Shown here piece after piece: positions 32,330-41,800 of a DNA stretch of 64,000 nucleotides. Within the stretch, counting starts at the first letter, position 1, and each line of letters begins with the position of its first letter. Source of the DNA: Pseudoflavonifractor sp. AF19-9AC (GTDB lineage: Bacteria > Bacillota > Clostridia > Oscillospirales > Oscillospiraceae); assembly GCF_003478995.1 (NCBI RefSeq), contig NZ_QUGI01000001.1, forward strand, positions 205,762-269,761. The letters are read 5' to 3'. Below the pieces are notes generated by a model. It ran no database searches. It was not told the DNA's origin and worked only from the letters and a program-made list of their open reading frames with translations. Position numbers and translations under genes: made by a program.

Positions 32330-33118
32330 ATGCTCCTGGCCATTGATATTGGAAATACAAACATTGTCATCGGCGGCATCCGGGATGGAAAAATCGTCTT
32401 TGAGGCCCGGGTGGCCACTGACCACATCAAAACCTCCGACCAGTACGGCGTGGACATCAAGAATGTTCTCTCCCTCTTCGACACTAAGCCGGAGGACATT
32501 CATGACTGCATCATCTCCTCGGTGGTGCCCCCGGTGTTCAACTCGGTGCGTACCGGCGTGATGAAGGTCATTCATAAGCCCCCCCTGGTGGTGGGGCCGG
32601 GCATCAAGACCGGACTGAACATCCAGATGGATACCCCCTCTCAGGTGGGCAGCGACCGCATTGTCATTGCCGTGGCCGCCCTGGCGGAGTATGAGCCCCC
32701 CCTGACCCTGGTGGACATGGGGACGGCCACCACCATCGAGGTGGTGGGGAAGGGGAACACCTATCTGGGCGGCTGCATCATCCCCGGCGTGCGGGTGTCC
32801 CTGGAGGCCCTTACCTCCAAGACCGCTCAGCTGCCCGGCATTCAGCTGGACAAGCCCCGGAGGGTTATCGGCAAAAACACCGTGGACTGCATGCGCAGCG
32901 GCGTGATGTACGGCGCGGCGGCCATGCTGGACGGGATGCTGGATCGGGTGGAGGAGGAGCTGGGCTTAAGCACCACCGTGGTGGCCACGGGAGGCATGGC
33001 CCAGTTCGTGGTCCCTCTGTGCCGGCGGAAGATTATCCTGGAAAAGGACCTGCTGCTCAAGGGCCTGAACGTCCTGTACCAGAAAAACATTCCCGAGCGG
33101 CGGAAAGAGGAGCGGTAA
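32330..33118 (+). CDS. coaX: Type III pantothenate kinase
   Basis: A 262-residue kinase phosphorylating pantothenate, the first step to CoA. The start at 32330 (MLLAIDIGNTN) fits AGGTG better than the ATG six bases earlier. It belongs to the ASKHA fold: phosphate-1 motif AIDIGNTNIVIG, the catalytic Asp in TPSQVGSDR, and DMGTATTIEVVG. Type III enzymes are not inhibited by CoA and usually need a monovalent cation. Divergent to coaBC. Confidence 0.95.
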   Translation: MLLAIDIGNTNIVIGGIRDGKIVFEARVATDHIKTSDQYGVDIKNVLSLFDTKPEDIHDCIISSVVPPVFNSVRTGVMKVIHKPPLVVGPGIKTGLNIQMDTPSQVGSDRIVIAVAALAEYEPPLTLVDMGTATTIEVVGKGNTYLGGCIIPGVRVSLEALTSKTAQLPGIQLDKPRRVIGKNTVDCMRSGVMYGAAAMLDGMLDRVEEELGLSTTVVATGGMAQFVVPLCRRKIILEKDLLLKGLNVLYQKNIPERRKEER

Positions 33119-33140
33119 GGGGGATTTCCCCGCCGAACCC

Positions 33141-33169
33141 TTGACAGAAAGCGGCCCATTTCGTATAAT
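33141..33169 (+). promoter_or_regulatory. Promoter of the T-box/valS operon
   Basis: TTGACA (33141-33146), 17-bp spacer, TATAAT (33164-33169), a consensus promoter. Confidence 0.85.
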
Positions 33170-33175
33170 AAACCC

Positions 33176-33446
33176 TGCATAACCGGCCAAAGCCGGTCTG
33201 CCACAAGCAATGCGGAAGAGGAGTACCCGGAGCGGAGAAGCTGCAGAGAGGGGACGGACGGTGCAAGTCCCTGCTTTCACCCGGAGAAGTGCCTTCCAAG
33301 CTCCGCCCCCGAACCCCAGTGCAGTAAGGGGCGGCGGTGCCCACCGTTATCGGAGACAAGTGTGGATGTTTGGCATCCAAATTCAGGTGGTACCGCGGAC
33401 GATGCTTCAGTTCGCCCTGAGCCTATTTAGGCTCAGGGCGTTTTTT
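33176..33446 (+). promoter_or_regulatory. T-box leader, valine-responsive
   Basis: The T-box sequence aggtggtaccgcgg lies at 33385-33398 and the terminator stem at 33413-33424 with 33429-33440, then TTTTTT. Stem I carries GAGGAGTAC on its 5' side; on its 3' side GAA is followed by GTG at 33289-33291, a Val codon in the expected specifier position. Uncharged tRNA-Val should pair with the specifier and T-box and allow read-through. The specifier choice is inference, supported by valS downstream. Confidence 0.88.
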
Positions 33447-33480
33447 GTGGAGTCAGACCGCACAAAAGGAGGCAGATGGG

Positions 33481-34017
33481 ATGCTGAAAACCAGCACAGA
33501 CTATGACAGCGCCTGTATGGAAGAGCTCCAATGGGTGGCGGGCAAAACCTTTGCCAAAGATTCCATCCGAAAGAAACGGGCCGGGGCCTTGGCCGCGGGG
33601 CTGGTTCTCACGGTCGGCGGTCTGGGCGTGTTTACGTGGACCAGGGCCTGGTGGCTTCTTGTGGTGTGCGCGGTGGGGCTGCTGCCCCTTTTGTGGAGCA
33701 TCTTCTACTACCCCTTCACCGGCTGGGCCTCCAGCCGGAACCTGGGAAAGGACCGCATGCCCTGCGACTTCTTTATGGAAAAGCGGGCCATTTTGCTGAC
33801 CCAGGGAAAGGTTCGCGAGGAGATTCCCTACACCCAATGTGCCAGGCTGATGGAGGCGGAGCGGAGCATCTACGTCTTTTTGGAGAGCGGCCGGGGACTC
33901 ATTCTGGACAAGTCCAACCTGATGGGCGGGAGCGTGGAGGAGCTGCGCACCCTGCTTCAGGAGAAGACGGGGAAGTCCCTGGAGTGGTTCGGGCGGAGAC
34001 CGGCCGGTAAAAAGTAA
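33481..34017 (+). CDS. YcxB-like membrane protein
   Basis: A 178-residue protein; the start at 33481 follows AAAAGGAGG. The N-terminus is cytoplasmic and basic ([14 protein letters not shown]), followed by two adjacent transmembrane helices (about 38-58 and 61-82). The C-terminal soluble part reads [20 protein letters not shown], then [19 protein letters not shown], as in YcxB-like domains. Function is unknown. It lies between the valine T-box and valS, 65 bp from valS, so it is under T-box control, which is unexpected for a protein of this kind. Confidence 0.8.
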   Translation: MLKTSTDYDSACMEELQWVAGKTFAKDSIRKKRAGALAAGLVLTVGGLGVFTWTRAWWLLVVCAVGLLPLLWSIFYYPFTGWASSRNLGKDRMPCDFFMEKRAILLTQGKVREEIPYTQCARLMEAERSIYVFLESGRGLILDKSNLMGGSVEELRTLLQEKTGKSLEWFGRRPAGKK

Positions 34018-34082
34018 AGGAAGCAACCCTCAAGAGAGTGAAACCATATCATTATTCTGAAACAGAACAGGAGACAGATAAC

Positions 34083-36713
34083 ATGGGTATTGAATTGCCA
34101 AAGGTCTATGAGCCGCAGGAGGCTGAGGGCCGCATCTACGAGAAGTGGGAGAAGGCCGGCTGCTTCCGGGGCATCCGCGACCCCAAGAAGAAGCCCTTCA
34201 CCATCGTCATGCCGCCCCCCAATGTAACGGGCCAGCTGCACATGGGTCACGCTATGGACTGCGCCCTGCAGGACATCCTCATCCGCTTCAAGCGGATGCA
34301 GGGCTACGCCGCCCTGTGGGTTCCCGGCACCGACCACGCCGGCATCGCCACCCAGATCAAGGTGGAGGAGGACCTGCGGGTCAACGAGGGTCTCACCCGC
34401 TACGATCTTGGGCGGGAGAAGTTCCTGGAGCGGGTGTGGGACTGGAAGAACAAGTTCGGCAACCGCATCGTGGAGCAGCAGAAGAAGATGGGTGCCTCTT
34501 GTGACTGGGAGCGCTCCCGCTTCACCATGGACGAGGGCTGCTCCAAGGCAGTCCGGGAGGTCTTTGTCAACCTCTATGAGAAGGGCCTCATCTACAAGGG
34601 CAGCCGCATCATCAACTGGTGCCCCCACTGCGTCACTGCTCTCTCTGACGCCGAGGTAGAGTACCAGGACAAGCCCGGCTACTTCTGGCACATCCGCTAC
34701 CCCATCCAGGGCGAGGAGGGCCGCTATGTCATCGTGGCTACCACCCGGCCTGAGACCATGCTGGGCGACACCGGCGTGGCCGTCCACCCCGACGACGAGC
34801 GCTACAAGGACATTGTGGGCAAGAAGTGCATCCTGCCCCTGGTGGGCCGTGAGATGCCCATCGTGGCCGACGAGTACGTGGATATGGAGTTCGGTACCGG
34901 CTGCGTGAAGATGACCCCCGCCCACGACCCCAACGACTTCGAGGTCGGCCTGCGCCAGAACCTGGAGACCATCCGCGTGCTGGACGACAACGGCAAGGTG
35001 GTGGAAGGCTACGGCAAGTACTCCGGCATGGACCGCTACGAGGCCCGCAAGGCCATCGTGGCCGACCTGGAGGAGCAGGGCTACCTTGTGAAGGTGGAGC
35101 CCCACCAGCACAACGTGGGCACCTGCTACCGCTGCCACAGCGACGTGGAGCCCATCATCTCCGCCCAGTGGTTTGTAAAGATGAAGCCCCTGGCCGAGGA
35201 GGCCCTGCGGGTAGTGAACGACGGCGAGGTCAAGTTCGTTCCCGACCGCTTTGCCAAGACCTACACCAACTGGATGGAGAACGTCCACGACTGGTGTATC
35301 TCCCGCCAGCTGTGGTGGGGCCACCAGATCCCCGTGTGGTACTGCGACGACTGCGGCCACATGACCGTCAGCCGTGAGGATGCCTGCGAGTGCGAGAAGT
35401 GCCACTCCAAGAACATCCACCGGGACCCCGACGTGCTGGATACCTGGTTCTCTTCCGCCCTGTGGCCCTTCTCCACTCTGGGCTGGCCGGACAAGACGGA
35501 GGACCTGGACTTTTTCTATCCCACTGACGTTCTGGTCACCGGCTACGACATCATCTTCTTCTGGGTGGCCCGGATGATCTTCTCCGCCTGCGAGCAGACC
35601 AAGAAGCCCCCCTTCCACACCGTGTTCATCCACGGCCTGGTTCGGGACGACAAGGGCCGCAAGATGTCCAAGTCTCTGGGCAACGGCATTGATCCCCTGG
35701 AGATTGCCGATAAGTACGGCGCCGACGCCCTGCGCTTCAACCTGGTCACCGGAAACTCCCCCGGAAACGACATGCGCTTCTACACCGAGCGGTGCGAGGC
35801 CATGCGCAACTTCGCCAACAAGATTTGGAACGCCAGCCGCTTCCTCATGATGAACCTGACCATCGACAAGTGTGAGCTGCCCGAGAAGCTGGAGCTGGAG
35901 GACAAGTGGATCCTCTCCAAGCTGAACCGGGTCATCCCCGAGGTCACCGAGAACATGGACAAGTACGAGTTGGGCGTGGCCGCGCAGAAGATCTACGACT
36001 TCATCTGGGACGACTACTGCGACTGGTATATCGAGCTGACAAAGACCCGTCTCCAGGGCGACGATCAGGACAGCAAGGTCCGGGCCCAGCAGGTGCTGTG
36101 CTACGTGCTCACCCAGATGCTCAAGCTGCTGCACCCCTTCATGCCCTTCATCACGGAGGAGATCTGGCAGGCCCTGCCCCACGAGGGCGACTTCCTCATG
36201 CTCTCCGACTGGCCCAAGGCTGACCCCGCCCTGGACTTCCCCCAGGAGGAGCAGGCCATGGAGATCATTATGGACGCCATCCGGGCTGTCCGCACCCGCC
36301 GCAGCGAGATGAACGTGCCCCCCTCCAAGAAAGCCCACCTCACCGTGGCCACCAAGGAGGAGCAGGTCTTCAGCCTGGGCGTGCCCTTCCTGAAGAAGCT
36401 GGCCTACGCCAGCGACGTGGCCATCGTCCCCGCGGACCAGGCTCCCGCTGCTGCCGGCATGGTGGCCGTGGTTACCCACGCCGCCCAGATGTTCATCCCT
36501 CTGGGTGAGCTGGTGGACCTGGAGAAGGAGAAGGCCCGCCTGGAGAAGGAACTGAAGAAGAACACCGCAGAGCTGGAGAAGCTGAACACCAAGCTCAATA
36601 ACCCCGGCTTTGTGAACAAGGCCCCCGCCAACGTGGTGGAGGCGGAGCGGGAGCGCTCTGTGAAGCTCGCCGAGCTGGTGGCCAAGCTGGAGGAGCAGCT
36701 CAAGGGCATGTAA
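34083..36713 (+). CDS. valS: Valine-tRNA ligase
   Basis: An 876-residue class I synthetase. The start at 34083 follows ACAGGAGA. The HIGH-type motif lies in [15 protein letters not shown], the editing (CP1) domain contains [18 protein letters not shown], and the KMSKS loop is [18 protein letters not shown] zinc-ribbon-like insert reads WYCDDCGH and [10 protein letters not shown]. The C-terminus is a coiled-coil arm ([20 protein letters not shown]) that binds tRNA. Controlled by the T-box upstream. Confidence 0.97.
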   Translation: MGIELPKVYEPQEAEGRIYEKWEKAGCFRGIRDPKKKPFTIVMPPPNVTGQLHMGHAMDCALQDILIRFKRMQGYAALWVPGTDHAGIATQIKVEEDLRVNEGLTRYDLGREKFLERVWDWKNKFGNRIVEQQKKMGASCDWERSRFTMDEGCSKAVREVFVNLYEKGLIYKGSRIINWCPHCVTALSDAEVEYQDKPGYFWHIRYPIQGEEGRYVIVATTRPETMLGDTGVAVHPDDERYKDIVGKKCILPLVGREMPIVADEYVDMEFGTGCVKMTPAHDPNDFEVGLRQNLETIRVLDDNGKVVEGYGKYSGMDRYEARKAIVADLEEQGYLVKVEPHQHNVGTCYRCHSDVEPIISAQWFVKMKPLAEEALRVVNDGEVKFVPDRFAKTYTNWMENVHDWCISRQLWWGHQIPVWYCDDCGHMTVSREDACECEKCHSKNIHRDPDVLDTWFSSALWPFSTLGWPDKTEDLDFFYPTDVLVTGYDIIFFWVARMIFSACEQTKKPPFHTVFIHGLVRDDKGRKMSKSLGNGIDPLEIADKYGADALRFNLVTGNSPGNDMRFYTERCEAMRNFANKIWNASRFLMMNLTIDKCELPEKLELEDKWILSKLNRVIPEVTENMDKYELGVAAQKIYDFIWDDYCDWYIELTKTRLQGDDQDSKVRAQQVLCYVLTQMLKLLHPFMPFITEEIWQALPHEGDFLMLSDWPKADPALDFPQEEQAMEIIMDAIRAVRTRRSEMNVPPSKKAHLTVATKEEQVFSLGVPFLKKLAYASDVAIVPADQAPAAAGMVAVVTHAAQMFIPLGELVDLEKEKARLEKELKKNTAELEKLNTKLNNPGFVNKAPANVVEAERERSVKLAELVAKLEEQLKGM

Positions 36714-36717
36714 CGGC

Positions 36718-37272
36718 ATGTTATTTGCAATTTTAACAAGTATTTATGGAATCTTTGTACTGGTACTTCTGATCGTTGTACTTGGGCGCACACTATACAA
36801 CGAGAAGCAGAAGCAAAAAGAAGAGTGTCGAAAACGGTATGGTGCAGATTTCTATACCTTGTCACCAGCGGAGCAGCGCCAGCGTCGGGAGGAATATGAG
36901 CTGAAGCAGGAGCTGCTGAAGCAGCAGCAACTGGAAGAACTGGCAAAGCGGCGTCATGAGCAGGAAGAACAGCGCAGGCGCCAGGAAGAAGAGGCACGCC
37001 GGGCGGAACAGGAACGTCGAGAGGCGGAGGAAAAAGCAAGGCGTGCCCAGCTTCGTGCTAGGATGGAGGCAGAGTTCCAAGCTGCCTTGGCATTGGAACA
37101 GGAGCGACAGGAACGTGCGTTGCAGCTCCAGACTCGGATCGACGTGGAGAATGCCCGCCAACTGCAGGAGCAGGATAGGGAACGCAGGGTACCTCCAGCT
37201 TGCTACGGAAACCTCTGTGCTGACTGTCCACGAGAAAAAAGAGGATTACCATGTCTGCTGGAAGATTCCTGA
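36718..37272 (+). CDS. Membrane-anchored coiled-coil protein, unknown
   Basis: A 184-residue protein starting five bases after valS, with no clear ribosome binding site, so translation probably depends on coupling. One N-terminal helix (LFAILTSIYGIFVLVLLIVV) anchors a long, highly charged coiled coil rich in Glu, Gln and Arg (residues 35-155). The C-terminus has four cysteines in CYGNLCADCPREKRGLPCL, a possible metal or disulfide site. Codon use is more A/T-rich than in valS. No family is recognised. Terminator follows. Confidence 0.65.
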   Translation: MLFAILTSIYGIFVLVLLIVVLGRTLYNEKQKQKEECRKRYGADFYTLSPAEQRQRREEYELKQELLKQQQLEELAKRRHEQEEQRRRQEEEARRAEQERREAEEKARRAQLRARMEAEFQAALALEQERQERALQLQTRIDVENARQLQEQDRERRVPPACYGNLCADCPREKRGLPCLLEDS

Positions 37273-37285
37273 ACTTGTCATTGAG

Positions 37286-37322
37286 AAAGTCCCGTTCATG
37301 AAGATGAACGGGACTTTTATCT
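37286..37322 (+). terminator. Intrinsic terminator of the valS transcript
   Basis: A perfect 14-bp stem (37286-37299 with 37304-37317), then TATCTT; its base includes a T run. Confidence 0.8.
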
Positions 37323-37351
37323 TGACAAGGGTAGTATTTGCCTTTTAAGAT
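37322..37351 (+). promoter_or_regulatory. Promoter of the aldo/keto reductase gene
   Basis: TTGACA (37322-37327), 18-bp spacer, TAAGAT (37346-37351). Confidence 0.6.
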
Positions 37352-37390
37352 AAGTTTAGATGCATATTTGAGGAGTAGGAGAGAACTATT

Positions 37391-38404
37391 ATGGCAACGG
37401 TTACTCTGGGCCGCACCGGAATTGTGGCCCAAAAGCAGGCCTTTGGCTGCCTGCCTATCCAGCGGATTTCCAAAACCGAGGCGGTAGATCTGCTCCGCTG
37501 GGCCTATGACGGCGGGATGAACTATTTTGACACCGCCCGGGCCTACACCGACAGTGAGGAGAAGGTAGGCGCCGCCTTTGCCGGCATGCGGGATAAAGTG
37601 TATATTGCCACTAAGACCGCTGCGGTGACGGCAGAGGGCATGTGGGAGGACCTGGAGCAGAGCCTCCGCATGCTCCAGACCGATTACATCGACGTCTATC
37701 AGTTCCATAATCCGGCCTTCTGCCCCAAGCCCGGCGGGGAGGACGGCTTGTATGACGCCGCTCTGGAGGCTAAAAAGCAGGGCAAGATCCGGCATATTTC
37801 CATCACTAACCACCGTCTGTCGGTGGCCCATGAGGCCATCGACTCGGGGCTGTATGAGACCCTCCAGTTTCCGTACAGCTACCTGGCCGGACCACAGGAG
37901 CAGGAACTGGTGGATAAGTGCCGGGCGGCCAATATGGGCTTTATCGCCATGAAAGGACTGGCTGGCGGCCTCATTCAAAGCGGTTACGCGGCGGCGGCCT
38001 TTATGGAGCAGCAGCCCGACGTACTGCCCATCTGGGGCGTTCAGCACGGCTGGGAGCTGGAGCAGTTCCTGGACTGTGTTAAGAATCCCCCGGTCATGAC
38101 GGAGGAGTACCGGGAAATTATTGAGCGGGACCGGAAGGAACTCGCCGGAGACTTCTGCCGAGGCTGCGGCTACTGCATGCCCTGCCCTGTGGGAATTGAG
38201 ATCAACAACTGCGCCCGCATGTCACTGATGCTCCGCCGGGCGCCCACTGCCGGTTGGCTGAGCCCAGAGTACCAGGCCAAGATGGAAAAGATCAAGGACT
38301 GTCTCCACTGCGGCCAGTGCATGAAAAAGTGCCCCTATGGGCTGAACACACCCCACCTGCTGGAGCAGAACTACTTGGACTATCAGACCTATTTGAAGAA
38401 ATAA
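37391..38404 (+). CDS. Aldo/keto reductase with C-terminal 4Fe-4S ferredoxin-like domain
   Basis: A 337-residue protein. The AKR barrel (1-245) has DTARAYTDSEEKVG with the catalytic Tyr, and KTAA and SITNH strands. The C-terminal part has cysteine clusters CRGCGYCMPCPVGI and CLHCGQCMKKCPYGL, each followed by Pro, as in a two-cluster ferredoxin-type domain. Iron-sulfur AKRs are common in anaerobes; substrate and electron partner are not known. AGGAG precedes the start at a distance. Confidence 0.9.
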   Translation: MATVTLGRTGIVAQKQAFGCLPIQRISKTEAVDLLRWAYDGGMNYFDTARAYTDSEEKVGAAFAGMRDKVYIATKTAAVTAEGMWEDLEQSLRMLQTDYIDVYQFHNPAFCPKPGGEDGLYDAALEAKKQGKIRHISITNHRLSVAHEAIDSGLYETLQFPYSYLAGPQEQELVDKCRAANMGFIAMKGLAGGLIQSGYAAAAFMEQQPDVLPIWGVQHGWELEQFLDCVKNPPVMTEEYREIIERDRKELAGDFCRGCGYCMPCPVGIEINNCARMSLMLRRAPTAGWLSPEYQAKMEKIKDCLHCGQCMKKCPYGLNTPHLLEQNYLDYQTYLKK

Positions 38405-38414
38405 GTGCGCCCGT

Positions 38415-38441
38415 GGCCCCGGCCCATTTTGGGCTGGGGCC
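38415..38441 (+). terminator. GC-rich stem-loop after the reductase gene
   Basis: A 12-bp stem with one G-U pair (38415-38426 with 38430-38441); no strong T run follows, so termination is uncertain. Confidence 0.45.
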
Positions 38442-38464
38442 GCGCTGTTTGGCGGGGCCGAAGG

Positions 38465-38493
38465 TTGACAAGGGCGGGGAAGTTGGGTACAAT
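38465..38493 (+). promoter_or_regulatory. Promoter of the cobalamin-riboswitch gene
   Basis: TTGACA (38465-38470), 17-bp spacer, TACAAT (38488-38493). Confidence 0.8.
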
Positions 38494-38504
38494 TCCCTGG
38501 TACA

Positions 38505-38817
38505 AATCAATCGAATCTCGAGTGCCTCTGTGGGCGTGTGGTCCACGGGGGAGAATAGGAAACCGGGTGAGAATCCCGGACGGGACCGCCGCTGTAAGCG
38601 TGTTTCGGCCCTTCCACAGGCGAAAGCCGGTCATTGGGGAAACCTGAGAAGGCGGAAGGGGCGGGAGCAGAGTCGATCTGCTCCAACGCGCGAAGTCAGA
38701 AGACCTGCTTGAGAGAAGTGTACCCGAGCCCCCGGGATTGGGGCGGTATGGTGCAGCCAAAAGGAACGCGGAAAAAGGCCGCGGCGGTTCGTCATGGACT
38801 GCCGCGGCGTTTTGTTT
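38505..38817 (+). promoter_or_regulatory. Cobalamin riboswitch with terminator
   Basis: Conserved core elements are visible: gagaataggaaaccgggtga (38551-38570), gggaccgccgctgtaag (38582-38598), a B12-box region around 38625-38657 (tcattgggg, aacctgagaaggcgg) and gtcagaagacctgct (38695-38709). A GC-rich terminator follows (gccgcggc at 38778-38785 with 38801-38808) and GTTTTGTTT. Adenosyl- or methyl-cobalamin binding should shut the downstream gene off by termination, so the gene is a B12-starvation gene. Confidence 0.93.
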
Positions 38818-38880
38818 CCCTTTCCGGCGGTTGACCCAGAGTGTGTTGGCGGAATACCGCCAGGAAAGGAAGATGTGTAT

Positions 38881-41800
38881 ATGAGGAAAGGGAGAAGACG
38901 GGGGCTCAGCCTGCTGCTGGTCCTGGTCATGCTGCTGGGGCTGCTGCCCGGCACCGCCTGGGCGGCGGGGGATGAGATTACGGTTTACGTCTCCGCGGCT
39001 AAGGATGGAGCCTTTCTGACGGGAAAGAACGATCAGGTAATTGCCGACGTACCGGTGAAGGTGCCGAAGGATGCAGCTACTATTGACGCGGCGTTTGTAG
39101 CGCTTCATCAGCAGTATTATGATGGAGAAGCCGCGGAGGGATATGAAACCGCTGAGAGTAGCTGGGGCGCATCCGTTACAAAATTCTGGGGTGTTACATC
39201 CAGCTATGTGGGTTATTATTATAACCATGGATACGCAAACGGATTGACGGATGTGGTGTCAGACGGGGGATACCTCTATTTCTGGTTCTACCAGGACACC
39301 AGCGATTGGTCCGACCAATATGTCCATTTTGGAGCGGAAAAGACAACAGTTTCCGGCGGACAAGCGGTTGAGCTGCAATTGAGCGGCTCGGAAGGCGGAG
39401 TGAGCGGAGCAGCACTGACTGTGAATGGTCAGCCTCTGCCCGGACGGGTGACCGATGAAGAGGGACAGGTAACATTGTACTTCCCTCAAGAGGGCGAGTA
39501 TCTGATTTCCGCCGTGCCCGGGAGCGAAGAGGAGTACTTTGTGCCCCCCGTATGCTGGGTGACGGTGACAGAGGATGACCCGAATATGGCTGAGGCGGTT
39601 GACGGGGACAAGGAAGCCCTTGCACTGCCGAATGAAGCGACTGAGAATCTTGATCTGCCTCTGGTGGGGGAGAGTGGAAAGAGCACTATCTCCTGGGAGA
39701 GCGGTACCCCTGATGTGATTGACAGTCAGGGCCGGGTTACCCGGGGGGCAGAGGAAAAGACGGTGACCCTCACCGCCACTTTGACTTACGGCAGTGAGAG
39801 TGAAACAAAGGAATTTTCAGTGAAGGTGCCCGCGCTCTCCACGTCTGAACTGCTGGATAAGGCGGCTGCCGCTCTGTCGGGTGGTTTGTCTCCCAAACAG
39901 TGGAATGAGGACTTTAGTGCACCTGGAGACATAAATATTGTTGCGGTGGCCCAAGCTGCAGTGAATGCTGTTGTCAGCGGAGTAACGGTGGGTTCTACCG
40001 TGACTTCGGACAAGGAAGGCACCATCGGGGCGGACGGAACGATCACATACAGCAACAGAGCACAGACGGCAAACGTGACCTTCACACTGTCTCTGGGGGA
40101 AGAAAGCAAGACGGTGGAATGTGCAGTCAGCGTTCCAAGGAAAGCTGAGACCCGTCAGTCGGTGATGGATGCTATCACTGAGGAAGTTCTGGAAGAGGCC
40201 ATTTTAAAGAACAACACGGACTTGAACAACGTAACGGATGACCTGAACTTCACAAGCCTGAGCGATGTGCTGGGCTATTGTGTGAAGGCGGAATGGTCGG
40301 TTCCCCAGGAAATGTCCGACTATCTGGATGCCCGGTTCGGCGATGTGACCCGTCCGGCATACGGGGAGCAAGACAAGACGTTTTCTCTGCAGGTCACATT
40401 GAGCTGGGATATGGCGATGGATCCATACATGGGGTATGTGGGTCCTGTACCTGAGAATAAGACCTTTACGTATGAAGTGACCATCAAAGCCATTACCGAG
40501 CAGGAGTACAATCAGGCCAAGGCAGACGTGGATGCTGCGTTAAAGGACTATGATCCCTCGGTGATCAAGTATGCGGATGACAGCAGTATTTCTGTAGATT
40601 TGAAGGCTGTGACCCAGACGCTGAATCTCCAGGGGATCTCGGGACTGAATTGCGAGTGGACGACCAGTGATCCGGATGTAGTGAAAGCTCCGGTTTACGG
40701 CGTGGGGCGTGCCGAGGTCTGTCGCCCTGCTGTGGACGAGCACGATGCAGCGTGCACTTTGACGCTGACCGCAGAAAAGTATGGTTACAGTGCAAGTCGA
40801 GAAATCTCCGTGACCGTGAAGGCTGTGGAACAGGCGGAACTGGATGCTCAGCAGGCATACATGAATGCGGTGAAGCAGGCGCTGGACTTTGATGTCATCA
40901 AGAAAGAGAACCTGAGAGCAGAAGAGATAACCGGAAATCTGCAGATGGTGTACCGGGGAATCTACGATAGCCAGACGGGAGAGGTGACCTGGAAGACTTC
41001 CAATACGGGTAATACCGGAATTGTAATCAGCTGGGAAAGTTCCAACTCCGATGTGCTGAAGACCTACGGAACGGTAACCAGACCGGCACAGAATACACAG
41101 GTCACCATGACGGCAACTCTGCACAGCCCGCTGCTGAGCAATTATGTGGAAGACGAAACGGTATCCATCCAGCTCACTGTGCTGGCAGATGGGCAGAAAA
41201 ACCGGGTAGATACCCTGATGGAGAACATTGCAGCTGGCTATACGAACGACGCCAGTGAATGGGTCATTATGGATATGGCAGCTTATCTGGCCAGCCATGA
41301 GAATACCCAGTATAAAACCACAGATGAAGCGAAGCAGACATATATTAATACTGCGATAAACGCACTGACCGGTGAGAGCATTTCAGAGACGGTATATAGC
41401 AAAACAATTCTGGCCATGCAGAGTATTGGCGTGGATTCCCAGAGACTTTATCCGGTCAACAGCAATGATGCCGTAAGTGCAGTTGCGGGACTGAACGGAA
41501 TCTCCCATTCCTCCAGTGCCTGGGTGGCACCATACACACTGGCTGCGTATAACCAGGGTGAGTATAACAGTGACGCCTATGAGCAGGCTATTATCGGGCA
41601 GCTGCTGAGCAATCAGAGTGGGGACGGCTGTTGGAGTGAGTTCGGAACCATTGACACCACTGCAAATGTGATTGCTGGATTGTCCTTCTATTACGATACG
41701 GACCCACAGGTAAAGGAAGCCGTAGACAAGGCGCTGGACTATTTGTCCCGGAAGCAGAAGAGCACGGGTGTCTATGACGACGGCAACACCGGAGATGTTA

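Noticed and set aside
33957..36719. A 920-codon open frame antisense to valS
   Set aside because: Shadow frame of a strongly biased gene; valS motifs are all intact on the plus strand.
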